From: Methylobacterium sp. NMS14P
GTDB taxonomy: Bacteria; Pseudomonadota; Alphaproteobacteria; Rhizobiales; Beijerinckiaceae
Direction of reading: 5' to 3'
Assembly (NCBI RefSeq): GCF_028583545.1
Contig: NZ_CP087106.1
Location: 6,059,001 to 6,123,000, forward strand
DNA: 64,000 bases
Position numbers and translations under genes: made by a program. The notes under the pieces are model-generated. The model was not told where the DNA came from and made no database searches. It saw only the letters and a program-made list of their open reading frames with translations. Below are positions 17,516 to 25,963 of this stretch, piece after piece (position 1 is the first letter of the stretch; each line of letters begins with the position of its first letter).

Positions 17516-17546
17516 CCGGGCCGCCTCCGCTAAGGAGGCCCCCCGG
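17516..17546 (+). terminator. Hairpin between dnaJ-like gene and fabI
   Basis: GCCTCC and GGAGGC face each other around GCTAA, with partly paired GC-rich flanks. It may end the dnaJ-like transcript or act as a 5' structure for fabI, whose ATG is 35 bases further on. No T-run. Confidence 0.4.
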
Positions 17547-17580
17547 CCCCGAGAGGGGTCGCGCGGCTTCGGGATCGATC

Positions 17581-18405
17581 ATGGCGGAACACGGGCAGGG
17601 CCTTCTGGCGGGCAAGCGGGGCATCGTCCTCGGGGTCGCCAACAACCGCTCGATCGCCTGGGGCATCGCCCGCAGCGCCCGCGCCCACGGGGCCGAACTG
17701 GCCTTCACCTACCAGGGCGACGCCCTGCGCAAGCGCGTCGAGCCCCTCGCCAAGGAACTCGACGCCCACGTGATCGGGCACTGCGACGTCACCGAGTCGG
17801 CCACGATCGACGCGGTCTTCGCGGAGGCCGCGAAGGTCTTCCCGGACGGCATCGACTTCGTCGTCCACTGCGTCGCCTTCTCCGACAAGGACGAGCTGAC
17901 CGGCCGCTACATCGAGACCTCCGAGGACAACTTCACCAAGTCGCTCCTGGTGTCGTGCTACTCGTTCACGGCCGTGGCCCAGCGCGCCGAGAAGATCATG
18001 CGCCCGGGCGGCTCGCTGGTGACGCTGACCTATTACGGCGCCGAGAAGTGGATGCCGCACTACAACGTCATGGGCGTCGCGAAGGCGGCGCTCGAGGCGT
18101 CGGTGCGCTACCTCGCGGCGGATCTCGGCCCGAAGAACATCCGGGTCAACGCGATCTCGGCCGGTCCGATCAAGACCCTCGCCGCCTCGGGCATCGGCGA
18201 TTTCCGCTACATCCTGAAGTGGAACGAGTACAACGCGCCCCTGCGCCGGACCGTGACGATCGGCGAGGTCGGCGAGACCGCGTCCTACCTCGTCTCCGAC
18301 ATGGCGGCCGGCATGACCGGCGAGATCCTCCACGTGGATGCCGGCTACCACGTCGTCGGCATGAAGAATCCCGAAGCGCCCGACCTCACCCTCGACAAGG
18401 ACTGA
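17581..18405 (+). CDS. fabI: Enoyl-[acyl-carrier-protein] reductase (NADH) FabI
   Basis: Last step of each fatty-acid elongation cycle: reduces trans-2-enoyl-ACP with NADH in the cytoplasm. 274 residues, the normal FabI length. The N-terminal nucleotide motif GVANNRSIAWGIA (18-30) is the FabI form. The catalytic pair Tyr161 and Lys168 is spaced Y-x6-K in HYNVMGVAKAALE. The substrate loop SAGPIKTLAASGI and a C-terminus ending GYHVVGM also fit. Target of triclosan and diazaborines. Possibly co-expressed with the dnaJ-like gene 129 bases upstream, though the hairpin there suggests its own promoter. Confidence 0.95.
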   Translation: MAEHGQGLLAGKRGIVLGVANNRSIAWGIARSARAHGAELAFTYQGDALRKRVEPLAKELDAHVIGHCDVTESATIDAVFAEAAKVFPDGIDFVVHCVAFSDKDELTGRYIETSEDNFTKSLLVSCYSFTAVAQRAEKIMRPGGSLVTLTYYGAEKWMPHYNVMGVAKAALEASVRYLAADLGPKNIRVNAISAGPIKTLAASGIGDFRYILKWNEYNAPLRRTVTIGEVGETASYLVSDMAAGMTGEILHVDAGYHVVGMKNPEAPDLTLDKD

Positions 18406-18517
18406 GACGCCTCGGTCGTCGCGGGCGCCTGGAACCGGGGGGGCGGCGGCCGACGTGGCGCTGCCCGGGTCGCTCGCCGCGCCCGCGGGCAAGGCGGCGC
18501 GAACGGGCCGGCCATCC

Positions 18518-19672
18518 TCACGCGTCCTCCGCCTCGTCGAACTCTCCCGAGAGCTTGAGGCCGTCGATCCAGGTCTCGCCGTCGCGCTTGATGACGGTGC
18601 GCGGCCGGACGTTCCCGTGCTCCGCGATCCCCGCCGCCAGCCGCTCCGAATGCGTGACGAGCCAGACCTGCGTCCGCTCCGCAGCCCGCGCGATCAGCCG
18701 GGCCAGCGGGTCCATGAGATCGGGATGCAGGCTCGTCTCGGGCTCGTTCAGCGCGATGAACGGCGGCAGCCGGTAACCGAGCAGCGCTCCGGCCAGGGCG
18801 AGGTAGCGCAGGGTGCCGTCCGACAGTTCCGGCGGATCGAAGGTGCGGGCAGGGAAGTCGGGGAAGCGCAGGCCGAAGCTCGCGTGACGGCCGGGCTCCG
18901 GGAGGACGAGCGCCGCGCCCGGGAAGGCACCGTCGACGGCCGCGTCGATCTCGGTCGTGTCCTGCCGGATATGCGCCAGTGTGGCGAAGACGGCGGCGAG
19001 GTCCGCGCCGTCGGACGCGAGCGTCGGCGTCGTCACCGCGAGGCAGGGGCGGCGCAAGGGCGAGTCGGCATCCGTCCGGAAATCGTGGTGGAAGCGCCAC
19101 CCCGCCAGGGCGAGGCGGACTACGGCGATCTCGGGATGACCGGTGGCGTCGAGGAGGCTGCTGAGGGCGGTCTCGGTCGGGAGCAGGTCGCCGCCGAGGG
19201 AGTGCTTGCGGCCCTCCGCGTCGCGGACGAATCCGCTGCGCCCGTCGCGATCGAGGATCACGGCCGCGCGGCCGCCGGTGCGGACCGTCAGACGCTCGAC
19301 CTTGACCTGCGGCTCCTTCCGGAAGGCGGCGCCGAAGGTCGTCCCGCCGACCTGTTGCACCAGCCCGATCTCCACCGCGTAGACGAAGTCCTGCCCGATC
19401 GCGTCGTGGCGCAGGGTGGCCGACAGGCGGATCCGCGCGGCCTCGCCCTGCCGCCGGCGGGCGGCCCAGAGGGCCGAATCCATGCCGCCCTCGGCGGCGA
19501 GGTCGCGAGTGAGGGTGCCCCGAGCGGCGGCCTGCAGCAGCTTCAGGGCCCGGTAGAGGTTGGTCTTGCCGGTGCCGTTGCCCCCGACGAAGACCGACAG
19601 CGCGTCGACCGGGAAGCTGATCCGCCGCAGCGAGCGGTAGCCCGAGACCGCGATCTCCCGAACCACCAGCAT
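18518..19672 (-). CDS. AAA-family ATPase (RecF/SMC-like fold)
   Basis: 384 residues. It opens VREIAVSGYRSLRRISFPVDALSVFVGGNGTGKTNLYRAL, with Walker A GGNGTGKT. Later come LSDGTLRYLALAGALL (ABC-like signature), FIALNEPETSLHPDLM (Walker B) and VWLVTHSERLA. This is the architecture of the OLD/RecF-like single-domain ATPases often annotated as AAA_21. Their partners (nucleases, repair or defence) vary; no nuclease domain is fused here. The start has GGAGG 8 bases upstream and lies only 16 bases from the end of the polyphosphate kinase gene, so the two likely form an operon. A defence role is possible but there is no second defence gene. Confidence 0.82.
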   Translation of the reverse strand: MLVVREIAVSGYRSLRRISFPVDALSVFVGGNGTGKTNLYRALKLLQAAARGTLTRDLAAEGGMDSALWAARRRQGEAARIRLSATLRHDAIGQDFVYAVEIGLVQQVGGTTFGAAFRKEPQVKVERLTVRTGGRAAVILDRDGRSGFVRDAEGRKHSLGGDLLPTETALSSLLDATGHPEIAVVRLALAGWRFHHDFRTDADSPLRRPCLAVTTPTLASDGADLAAVFATLAHIRQDTTEIDAAVDGAFPGAALVLPEPGRHASFGLRFPDFPARTFDPPELSDGTLRYLALAGALLGYRLPPFIALNEPETSLHPDLMDPLARLIARAAERTQVWLVTHSERLAAGIAEHGNVRPRTVIKRDGETWIDGLKLSGEFDEAEDA

Positions 19673-19688
19673 CCCGGTTCCTCCCGCG

Positions 19689-20681
19689 TCAGTCGGGGAC
19701 CGTCAGATCCGCGATGCCCTTGGCGGCCTCGGGGAATCGCGGGTCCATGGCCTCCAACGTATCCGCCACGGTCCGGGCAATCACGTAGTTGCGGAACCAC
19801 TTGTGGTTGGCCGGCACCACCAGCCAGGGCGCCTCGGGCGTCGAGCAGCGGCCGAGGGCGTCCGCGAAGGCCTGCTGGTAGGCGTCCCAGGATTTCCGCT
19901 CGACCAAGTCGGCCGGGTCGAACTTCCAGTGCTTCTCGGGATCGGCGATCCGGGCCTCCAGGCGCTTCTTCTGCTCCGCCTTGGAGATGTGCAGGAAGAA
20001 TTTGAGGACCGTCGTGCCCGACTCGGTGAGCAGGCGCTCGAAATCGTTGATCCGGCCGTAGCGGCCCTGCCAGACCGCGTCCGGCACGAGGCCCTTCACC
20101 CGCACCACGAGCACGTCCTCGTAGTGACTGCGGTTGAACACCCCGATCATGCCGCGCCCCGGCACCCGGGCGTGGTAGCGCCACAGGAAGTCGTGGTCGA
20201 GTTCCTCGCTCGACGGCACCTTGAACGAGGCCACCGCGCAGCCCTGCGGGTTCACTCCCTTGAGCACCGACCGGATCGTGCCGTCCTTGCCGCCGGTGTC
20301 GATCGCCTGGAACACCAGCAGCAGGCTCCGCGCCCGCTCCGCGTAGAGGCGCTCCTGGAGGGCGACGATGCGCTCGCGCTCCGCGGCGAGGGCGTTCTTG
20401 GCCCAGTCCTTGTCGAGGCCGCCGACGGCGTCGGGATCCACCGTGCCGAGATCGAAGGGTGCGCCCGGCTCCACCGCCACGATGCCCGCCGCGGGGCGGA
20501 TCGGCACCGGCCCGTGCTGGCCGAGCGCTGCCGGGATGGATTCGGCCACGGTGTCGACGCTGCCGGCCCAGCGGGCCGTCGACGGGCGGTGATCCACGGT
20601 CGGGCCATGCAGATCGGCCTCACCTGTCATGCCGTCGCCGCGTTTGTGGCCGCGATGATGCTTGCCGTGCTTCTTGGACAT
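19689..20681 (-). CDS. Polyphosphate kinase 2 (PPK2 family)
   Basis: Transfers phosphate from inorganic polyphosphate to a nucleotide. The 330 residues contain Walker A-like FQAIDTGGKDGTIRSVLKG, the lid/Walker B region GVFNRSHYEDVLVVRV and KFFLHISKAEQKKRLEARI. The C-terminal WLVVPANHKWFRNYVIA closes the pattern. It is the single-domain class I type. With the start at 20681 the protein begins MSKKHGKHHRGHKRGDGMTG, a strikingly His/Lys/Arg-rich tail; an alternative start at 20630 (MTGEADLHG) would remove it. Neither start has a strong ribosome-binding site. It is followed at 16 bases by the AAA ATPase gene. Confidence 0.9.
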   Translation of the reverse strand: MSKKHGKHHRGHKRGDGMTGEADLHGPTVDHRPSTARWAGSVDTVAESIPAALGQHGPVPIRPAAGIVAVEPGAPFDLGTVDPDAVGGLDKDWAKNALAAERERIVALQERLYAERARSLLLVFQAIDTGGKDGTIRSVLKGVNPQGCAVASFKVPSSEELDHDFLWRYHARVPGRGMIGVFNRSHYEDVLVVRVKGLVPDAVWQGRYGRINDFERLLTESGTTVLKFFLHISKAEQKKRLEARIADPEKHWKFDPADLVERKSWDAYQQAFADALGRCSTPEAPWLVVPANHKWFRNYVIARTVADTLEAMDPRFPEAAKGIADLTVPD

Positions 20682-20777
20682 GGGGCAGGACCTGTTTCCG
20701 GATATTGCCGACCGAGGGCGAGAACGGTCGGTAATCCAGGCTGTTCCGGACGCCTGTGCAGGACGGGGTTGAGACGG

Positions 20778-21365
20778 TTGGGTACGATCTACTTCATCCG
20801 GCACGGCCAGACCGCCTGGAATGCCGAGGGACGCCTCCAGGGCGGGCGCGACACCGACCTCAACGCCCACGGCGAGGCACAGGCCGCCGCCGTGGCCGAG
20901 CGCCTCGCTGCCGCTGCGGGGTCGGCGCTGGCCGAGGCCGAGTTCGTCGCGAGCCCGCTCAAGCGTACCCGGCGCACCATGGAGATCCTCCGGGCCACCC
21001 TCGGCCTGCCGCCGGAGGCGTACCGCACCGATCCGCGCCTGCGGGAGATCGGCTTCGGCAGCTGGGAGGGTTCCACCTGGGCGGAGATCCGCCGCCGCGA
21101 CCCGGCCGGGGCGGCCGGCCGCGACCGGGACCGCTGGCACTACCGCCCGCCGGGCCTCGGCGCCGAGAGCTACGCCGGCCTCGTCGAGCGCGTCGGCCCG
21201 ATGATCGCGGCCCTGGAGCGGGACGCGGTGATCGTCGCCCATGGCGGCGTCGCTCGGGCTGCCCTGGTCGCCCTCGGCCACCTCGACATCTACGCGGCGC
21301 CCCGCCTCGGCATCCGCCAGGGCGAGGTCCTGATCCTCGATCCGGATGGCTGGCGCTGGGCTTGA
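20778..21365 (+). CDS. Histidine phosphatase (phosphoglycerate-mutase fold)
   Basis: 195 residues from a TTG at 20778. Chosen because the catalytic motif lies directly at the N-terminus: GTIYFIRHGQTAWNAEGRLQ with the phospho-accepting His in RHG. The second catalytic His is in VIVAHGGVARAAL, and REIGFGSWEG and SPLKRTRRTMEI are the expected proton-donor and arginine regions. Broad-specificity phosphatases of this family are often labelled GpmB. The upstream in-frame extension is antisense to the polyphosphate kinase gene and is discarded. It diverges from PPK2 across 96 bases and precedes the large synthetase by 111 bases. Confidence 0.88.
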   Translation: MGTIYFIRHGQTAWNAEGRLQGGRDTDLNAHGEAQAAAVAERLAAAAGSALAEAEFVASPLKRTRRTMEILRATLGLPPEAYRTDPRLREIGFGSWEGSTWAEIRRRDPAGAAGRDRDRWHYRPPGLGAESYAGLVERVGPMIAALERDAVIVAHGGVARAALVALGHLDIYAAPRLGIRQGEVLILDPDGWRWA

Positions 21366-21476
21366 TCCCGTGCGCCGGCGCAGTGCAAAGCCGCCTCGAT
21401 AACGGCATGATCGGCAGGCTATAGGGCGGCGGCCAGGACAGGCGCCGACCCGAGCGGGCGGCCAGCGGAGCAGCGG

Positions 21477-24400
21477 ATGAGCGACGTCGCCGAGAAGACC
21501 CGGCCCGGCCCGGCGGCTGGGGAGCCCGTGCCTCTCGGAGACGCGGCGGCGATCCTGCGCGGCGACCACCGGCCCGACCTGATCCGCGACGAGGTCCTGG
21601 CCGAGATCTTCCTGCACGCGGCCGAGACCCGGCCCGACCATCCCTGCCTCGTCGACGGCGCCCGGGTCGAGGCCGGGGGCGTCCATCCGCACCTGACCTA
21701 CGCCGACGTCGCCGCCCGGGCCGCCCGGATCGCCGCCGGCCTCGCCCATCGCGGCATCGGGCCCGGAGACGTCGTCGGCCTGTGGATGGCCCGTGGGCCG
21801 GACCTCCTCGTGGCGCAGATCGGCATTACGATGTCGGGGGCGGCGTGGCTGCCCTTCGACGCCGAGGCGCCGGCCGACCGGGTGGGCGTGTGCCTCACCG
21901 ACGCGAGCGCGAAGGCGCTGCTGGTCTCCCCGACGCTCGCCGCCGCGGCCCCCGACGCCGCGCCCGCCCTGACGCCCGCCGACCTCGACGCCGGGACGCC
22001 CGTCGACGCGCCGGTGCCGGACCCGCGCGCGGCCGGGCTGACGCCCGAGCACCCTGCCTACCTGATCTACACCTCCGGCTCGACCGGCGTGCCCAAGGGC
22101 ATCGTCATCAGCCACGCCAACATCTGCCACTTCCTGCGCTCGGGGAACGCCCTCTACGGGATGCGCGCCGACGACGTGGTCTTCCAGGGCGCCTCGGTGG
22201 CCTTCGACCTCTCGATGGAGGAGATCTGGGTCCCGTATCTCGTGGGCGCGACCCTGTTCGTGGCGAGCCCCGCCATGATGGGCGACCTGGAATCGCTCCC
22301 CGGTATCCTGGAGGCCGAGGGGATCACGGTGCTCGACACCGTCCCGACGCTCCTGGCGATGATCTCGGGCGACCTGCCGCGCGTCCGCCTCGTCCTGCTC
22401 GGCGGCGAGGCGCTGCCCGAGCCGCTGATCGCCCGCTGGGCGACGGGCGGGCGCCAGCTGTTCAACACCTACGGGCCCACGGAGGCCACCGTGGTGGCGA
22501 CCGCGGCCGAGATGCGGCCCGGCGAGCCGGTGACCATCGGCGGCCCGATCCCGAACTACTCGGTCTACGTCGCCGGCGAGGACCTCGCCCTGCTCGGCCG
22601 CGACCAGCAGGGCGAGCTGCTGATCGGCGGTCCCGGCGTGGCGCGCGGCTACCTCGCCCGTCCCGAGCTGACGGCGGAGAAGTTCATCGCCAACCCGTTC
22701 GCGTCGGACGGGACCGATCCCGTCCTGTACCGCTCGGGCGACGCGGTCTCCCTCGATGCCGCGGGCCGGATCGTGTTCCACGGCCGGATCGACGACCAGG
22801 TGAAGATCCGCGGCTTCCGCGTGGAACTCGGCGAGATCGAGTCCCGGATCCGGGCGGTGCCCGACATCAACCAGGCCGCCGTCGTGCTGCGGAACGATGA
22901 CGGCGTCGACCGCCTCGTCGCCTTCCTGATCCCGGAGCGCGGCCGGTCCATCGACGCCACCGCCCTCCGCCGGACCCTCTCCGGGCAGATGCCGCCCTAC
23001 ATGGTGCCCGGCCATTTCGAGGTGGCCGAGACGCTCCCGCGCCTGACCTCCGGCAAGGTCGACCGCAAGGCGCTGAAGATCGCCCCGCTCACCGTGGTCG
23101 CCGCCGACGGCGAGCAGGAGCCCGCCGCCAACGAGACCGAGGCGGCCCTTGTCGCCGCTGCCAAGCAGGTCTTCGGCAACCAGCCGATCGCCCTCGAGGG
23201 CGACTTCTTCTCCGATCTCGGCGGCCACTCGCTGCTGGCCGCCCGCTTCGTTTCGGCGGTGCGCGAGAACCCGCCGCTCGCCGGCATCACGCTGCCGGAT
23301 GTCTACGCCCTGCGCACCATGCGGGCGATGGCCGACGCGCTCATCGCCCGGACGGGCGGGATGGGCGCCGGGGCCGCGACCCGCGACCTGAGCTTCGAGC
23401 CGCCGCCTCTGCTGCGCCGGGCGCTGTGCGGCCTCGCGCAGCTCGTCGCGCTGCCCTTCGTGATCGCGCTGGCCACCGCGCAGTGGCTCGGCATGTTCGT
23501 GACCTACCTGCTGCTCACCGGCGGGGGGCTCAGCTTCTTCGCCGAGCTCGGCGTGCTGCTCCTCGTCTACGTGGCGATCAACGGCGTGACCGCGGTGGCG
23601 GCGGTGGCCGGCAAGTGGCTGATCCTCGGCCGGACCAGGCCGGGTCGGTACCCGCTCTGGGGCACCTACTACTATCGCTGGTGGCTCGCGCAGCGGCTGG
23701 CGCCCCTCGTCCACGTGAAGTGGCTGCAGGGCTCCCCGGCCATCGCCATCTACCTGCGGCTCATGGGCGCCAAGGTCGGACGCGACACCCTGATCTCCGA
23801 CATCGAGATCGGCGCGCCCGACCTACTGACCATCGGCGACGGCGCGTCCCTGGGCGGCCGCCTCGTCATCGCCAACGCCGAGATCGTCGGGAACGAGCTG
23901 GTCATCGGCACGGCCGAGATCGGCGCGGACGCTGCGGTCGGCACCTCCTGCGTGATCAGCCACGACACGGTGATCGGTCCGCAAGCGGAGATCGCCGACC
24001 TGACAACGATCCCGGCGGGCTCGCGGGTCGGCGCCGCCGAGCGCTGGGACGGCTCGCCGGGCCGCAAGGTCGGCGTGGCCGACCCGTCGGAGCTGCCCGC
24101 GCCCGCCGAGGCCTCCTTCGCGCGCCGCGCGGCCTTCCTGGCGGCCTACGTGGTGCTGCTCGGCGCCATCCCGGCGGTCGGTCTGCTGCCGATCTTCCCG
24201 GCCTTCTTCATCTTCGACCAGATCTCGGACTCGCTCTCCGACATCACCGACATCGACTACCACTGGTACCTGCCGATCCTCACCTGGCCCACCGCCATGC
24301 TGATGACGGCCGGCACGGTGCTGCTGATCGCCGGCATTCGCTGGGTCGTGCTGCCGCGGACGCGCTCGGGTACCTACTCGGTCCACTCGCTGTTCTACCT

Positions 24401-25547
24401 GCGGAAATGGTCGCTGGCTCTGGCCGTCGAGGTGACGCTGGAGACGCTCTCGTCGCTGTTCGCGACCGTCTACATGCGGGCGTGGTACCGGCTGATGGGC
24501 GCCAATATGGGCCACGGTGCCGAGATCTCGACCAACCTCGCGGGCCGCTACGACCTCGCCGATGTCGGCGCGAAGAACTTCGTCGCCGACGAGGTTGTGT
24601 ACGGCGAGGAGGAGATCCGGCGCGGCTGGATGCACCTGGAGCCGACCCGTACCGGGGCGCGGGTCTTCGTCGGCAACGACGCGGTGGTGCCGCCGGGCGC
24701 CGTCATCCCCGACGACGTGCTCATCGGCATCAAGTCGAAGCCGCCCGAGAACGCCGCGATGAGCCCCGGCGAGACGTGGTTCGGCTCGCCACCGATCCGG
24801 CTGCCGGCCCGCCAGAAGGTCGATCTCGGCTCGACCGCCCAGACCTACGAGCCCGGCGCGTGGCCGAAGATCCGGCGCGGCGTCTTCGAGGCCTTCGCGA
24901 CCTCGTTCTCGCCGATGCTCTACATCACCCTCGCGATCACGGTGATCGACTGGTACTTCTACCCGGCGATCCTGGAGCAGGACTGGACGGGGCTGGCGGT
25001 CAGCTTCATCACGGCGAGCGTCGCCATCGCGTTGATCCAGTCCTCGGCGGTGATCGCGATGAAGTGGCTGCTGATGGGCGTCTACAGGCCCGGCATGCAG
25101 CCGATGTGGTCGTGGTGGGCGATGCGCACCGAGGCGATCGCGGTGGCCTACTGGGGGCTTGCCGGAAAGGTGCTGCTCGAGCACCTCCAGGGCACGCCCT
25201 TCCTGCCTTGGGTGCTGCGGCTGTTCGGCGTGAAGGTCGGCAAGGGCGTGTGCATGCTCACGACCGACATCACCGAGTTCGACTGCGTCACCATCGGCGA
25301 TTACGCCACCATCAACCGGGTCTCCGCGCTGCAGACGCACCTGTACGAGGACCGGATCATGAAGATCGGCCGCGTCGTCGTCGGGCGCGGCGTCTCGGTG
25401 GGGGCGTTCTCGACCGTGCTGTACGACACGAAGGTCGGGGATTACGCCCGCCTGCGGCCGCTCACCATCGTCATGAAGGGCGAGTCGATCCCGGCCAACA
25501 CCGAGTGGGAGGGCGCGCCCGCGGTCCCGGTGATCCACCGCGCCTGA
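21477..25547 (+). CDS. Pls/PosA-family membrane peptide synthetase (poly-amino-acid synthetase-like)
   Basis: 1356 residues. An adenylation domain covers about residues 45-545. Its core motifs are LIYTSGSTGVPKG, FDLSMEEIWVPYLVGA with the Asp that binds the substrate amino group, NTYGPTEATV, LYRSGDAV, GRIDDQVKIRGFRVELGEIE and SGKVDRKAL. A carrier domain carries the pantetheine-accepting Ser585 (FFSDLGGHSLLA). The rest, from about 640, has roughly six membrane helices alternating with three hexapeptide-repeat-like left-handed beta-helix modules (IGDGASLGG, GDAVVPPGAVIPDD, TIGDYATIN). This layout matches Pls, the poly-epsilon-lysine synthetase, and PosA. No condensation or thioesterase domain is seen. 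Those enzymes make short cationic homopolymers at the inner membrane; the amino acid used here is not determined. GC-rich like its neighbours, no break seen. Confidence 0.88.
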   Translation: MSDVAEKTRPGPAAGEPVPLGDAAAILRGDHRPDLIRDEVLAEIFLHAAETRPDHPCLVDGARVEAGGVHPHLTYADVAARAARIAAGLAHRGIGPGDVVGLWMARGPDLLVAQIGITMSGAAWLPFDAEAPADRVGVCLTDASAKALLVSPTLAAAAPDAAPALTPADLDAGTPVDAPVPDPRAAGLTPEHPAYLIYTSGSTGVPKGIVISHANICHFLRSGNALYGMRADDVVFQGASVAFDLSMEEIWVPYLVGATLFVASPAMMGDLESLPGILEAEGITVLDTVPTLLAMISGDLPRVRLVLLGGEALPEPLIARWATGGRQLFNTYGPTEATVVATAAEMRPGEPVTIGGPIPNYSVYVAGEDLALLGRDQQGELLIGGPGVARGYLARPELTAEKFIANPFASDGTDPVLYRSGDAVSLDAAGRIVFHGRIDDQVKIRGFRVELGEIESRIRAVPDINQAAVVLRNDDGVDRLVAFLIPERGRSIDATALRRTLSGQMPPYMVPGHFEVAETLPRLTSGKVDRKALKIAPLTVVAADGEQEPAANETEAALVAAAKQVFGNQPIALEGDFFSDLGGHSLLAARFVSAVRENPPLAGITLPDVYALRTMRAMADALIARTGGMGAGAATRDLSFEPPPLLRRALCGLAQLVALPFVIALATAQWLGMFVTYLLLTGGGLSFFAELGVLLLVYVAINGVTAVAAVAGKWLILGRTRPGRYPLWGTYYYRWWLAQRLAPLVHVKWLQGSPAIAIYLRLMGAKVGRDTLISDIEIGAPDLLTIGDGASLGGRLVIANAEIVGNELVIGTAEIGADAAVGTSCVISHDTVIGPQAEIADLTTIPAGSRVGAAERWDGSPGRKVGVADPSELPAPAEASFARRAAFLAAYVVLLGAIPAVGLLPIFPAFFIFDQISDSLSDITDIDYHWYLPILTWPTAMLMTAGTVLLIAGIRWVVLPRTRSGTYSVHSLFYLRKWSLALAVEVTLETLSSLFATVYMRAWYRLMGANMGHGAEISTNLAGRYDLADVGAKNFVADEVVYGEEEIRRGWMHLEPTRTGARVFVGNDAVVPPGAVIPDDVLIGIKSKPPENAAMSPGETWFGSPPIRLPARQKVDLGSTAQTYEPGAWPKIRRGVFEAFATSFSPMLYITLAITVIDWYFYPAILEQDWTGLAVSFITASVAIALIQSSAVIAMKWLLMGVYRPGMQPMWSWWAMRTEAIAVAYWGLAGKVLLEHLQGTPFLPWVLRLFGVKVGKGVCMLTTDITEFDCVTIGDYATINRVSALQTHLYEDRIMKIGRVVVGRGVSVGAFSTVLYDTKVGDYARLRPLTIVMKGESIPANTEWEGAPAVPVIHRA

Positions 25548-25570
25548 CGGGCGGACGGGACCGCGCGTTC

Positions 25571-25646
25571 CCGCGGCGTTCCGGGTTGCCACCCGCAAAC
25601 CGGTCTCCGGGGTCGGGCTCGCCTGCGGCGACCCGGAACGCCGCGG
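25571..25646. repeat. Long stem: 20-base inverted repeat, 36-base loop, after the synthetase gene
   Basis: Arms at 25571-25590 and 25627-25646 pair with a single mismatch, 24 bases after the synthetase stop codon. It could end or protect the 3' end of the synthetase message, but there is no T-run. The gap 25548-25963 (416 bases) otherwise holds a locally AT-rich stretch near 25815-25875 (CTAATCTGGCTTATTG, ATATAGTGTTATC), probably the promoter region of the next gene. No small gene or tRNA was found in it. Confidence 0.6.
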
Positions 25647-25963
25647 CTCGACCCGCGTGAGACGCCGGCGATCCGATGGCCTGTCCGGCCGCGGCGTCCC
25701 GAGATCGGGCGGCGGAGGGGACGGCGCCAAGATCAGGGCGGGGGCTCTGCCGAAACCGGCACGAGAGCCGCGCGACGTTCTGGGGCGAATATGCCGGTGT
25801 ACTAGCACCTTCGTCCCCTATCGACATTCTAATCTGGCTTATTGTGGCTTCCGTTCAGATATAGTGTTATCAACACGTGGCTCGTATCGTTGCTCGGCCT
25901 TGCTGCGGCGCGATGCGGGGCGGGGACGGCGCCGACGTCCGGGTCGAGGATTGACAGTCGTCC

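Noticed and set aside
18518..20681. AAA ATPase plus polyphosphate kinase as an anti-phage defence pair
   Set aside because: No nuclease, toxin or known defence partner is present and the ATPase alone is not diagnostic; kept as ordinary operon genes.
19689..23714. A 1341-codon minus-strand open frame across the synthetase and phosphatase genes into PPK2
   Set aside because: Only its last 330 codons encode a real protein (PPK2); the rest is antisense to genes with clear catalytic motifs.
23823..25808. A 661-codon minus-strand frame across the synthetase C-terminal half
   Set aside because: Antisense shadow with histidine/arginine/aspartate-rich low-complexity translation and no recognisable fold.
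25548..25963. Possible tRNA or riboswitch in the gap before the diguanylate cyclase gene
   Set aside because: No T-loop or acceptor-stem pattern and no recognised aptamer; only the long stem and AT-rich promoter-like stretch are supported.
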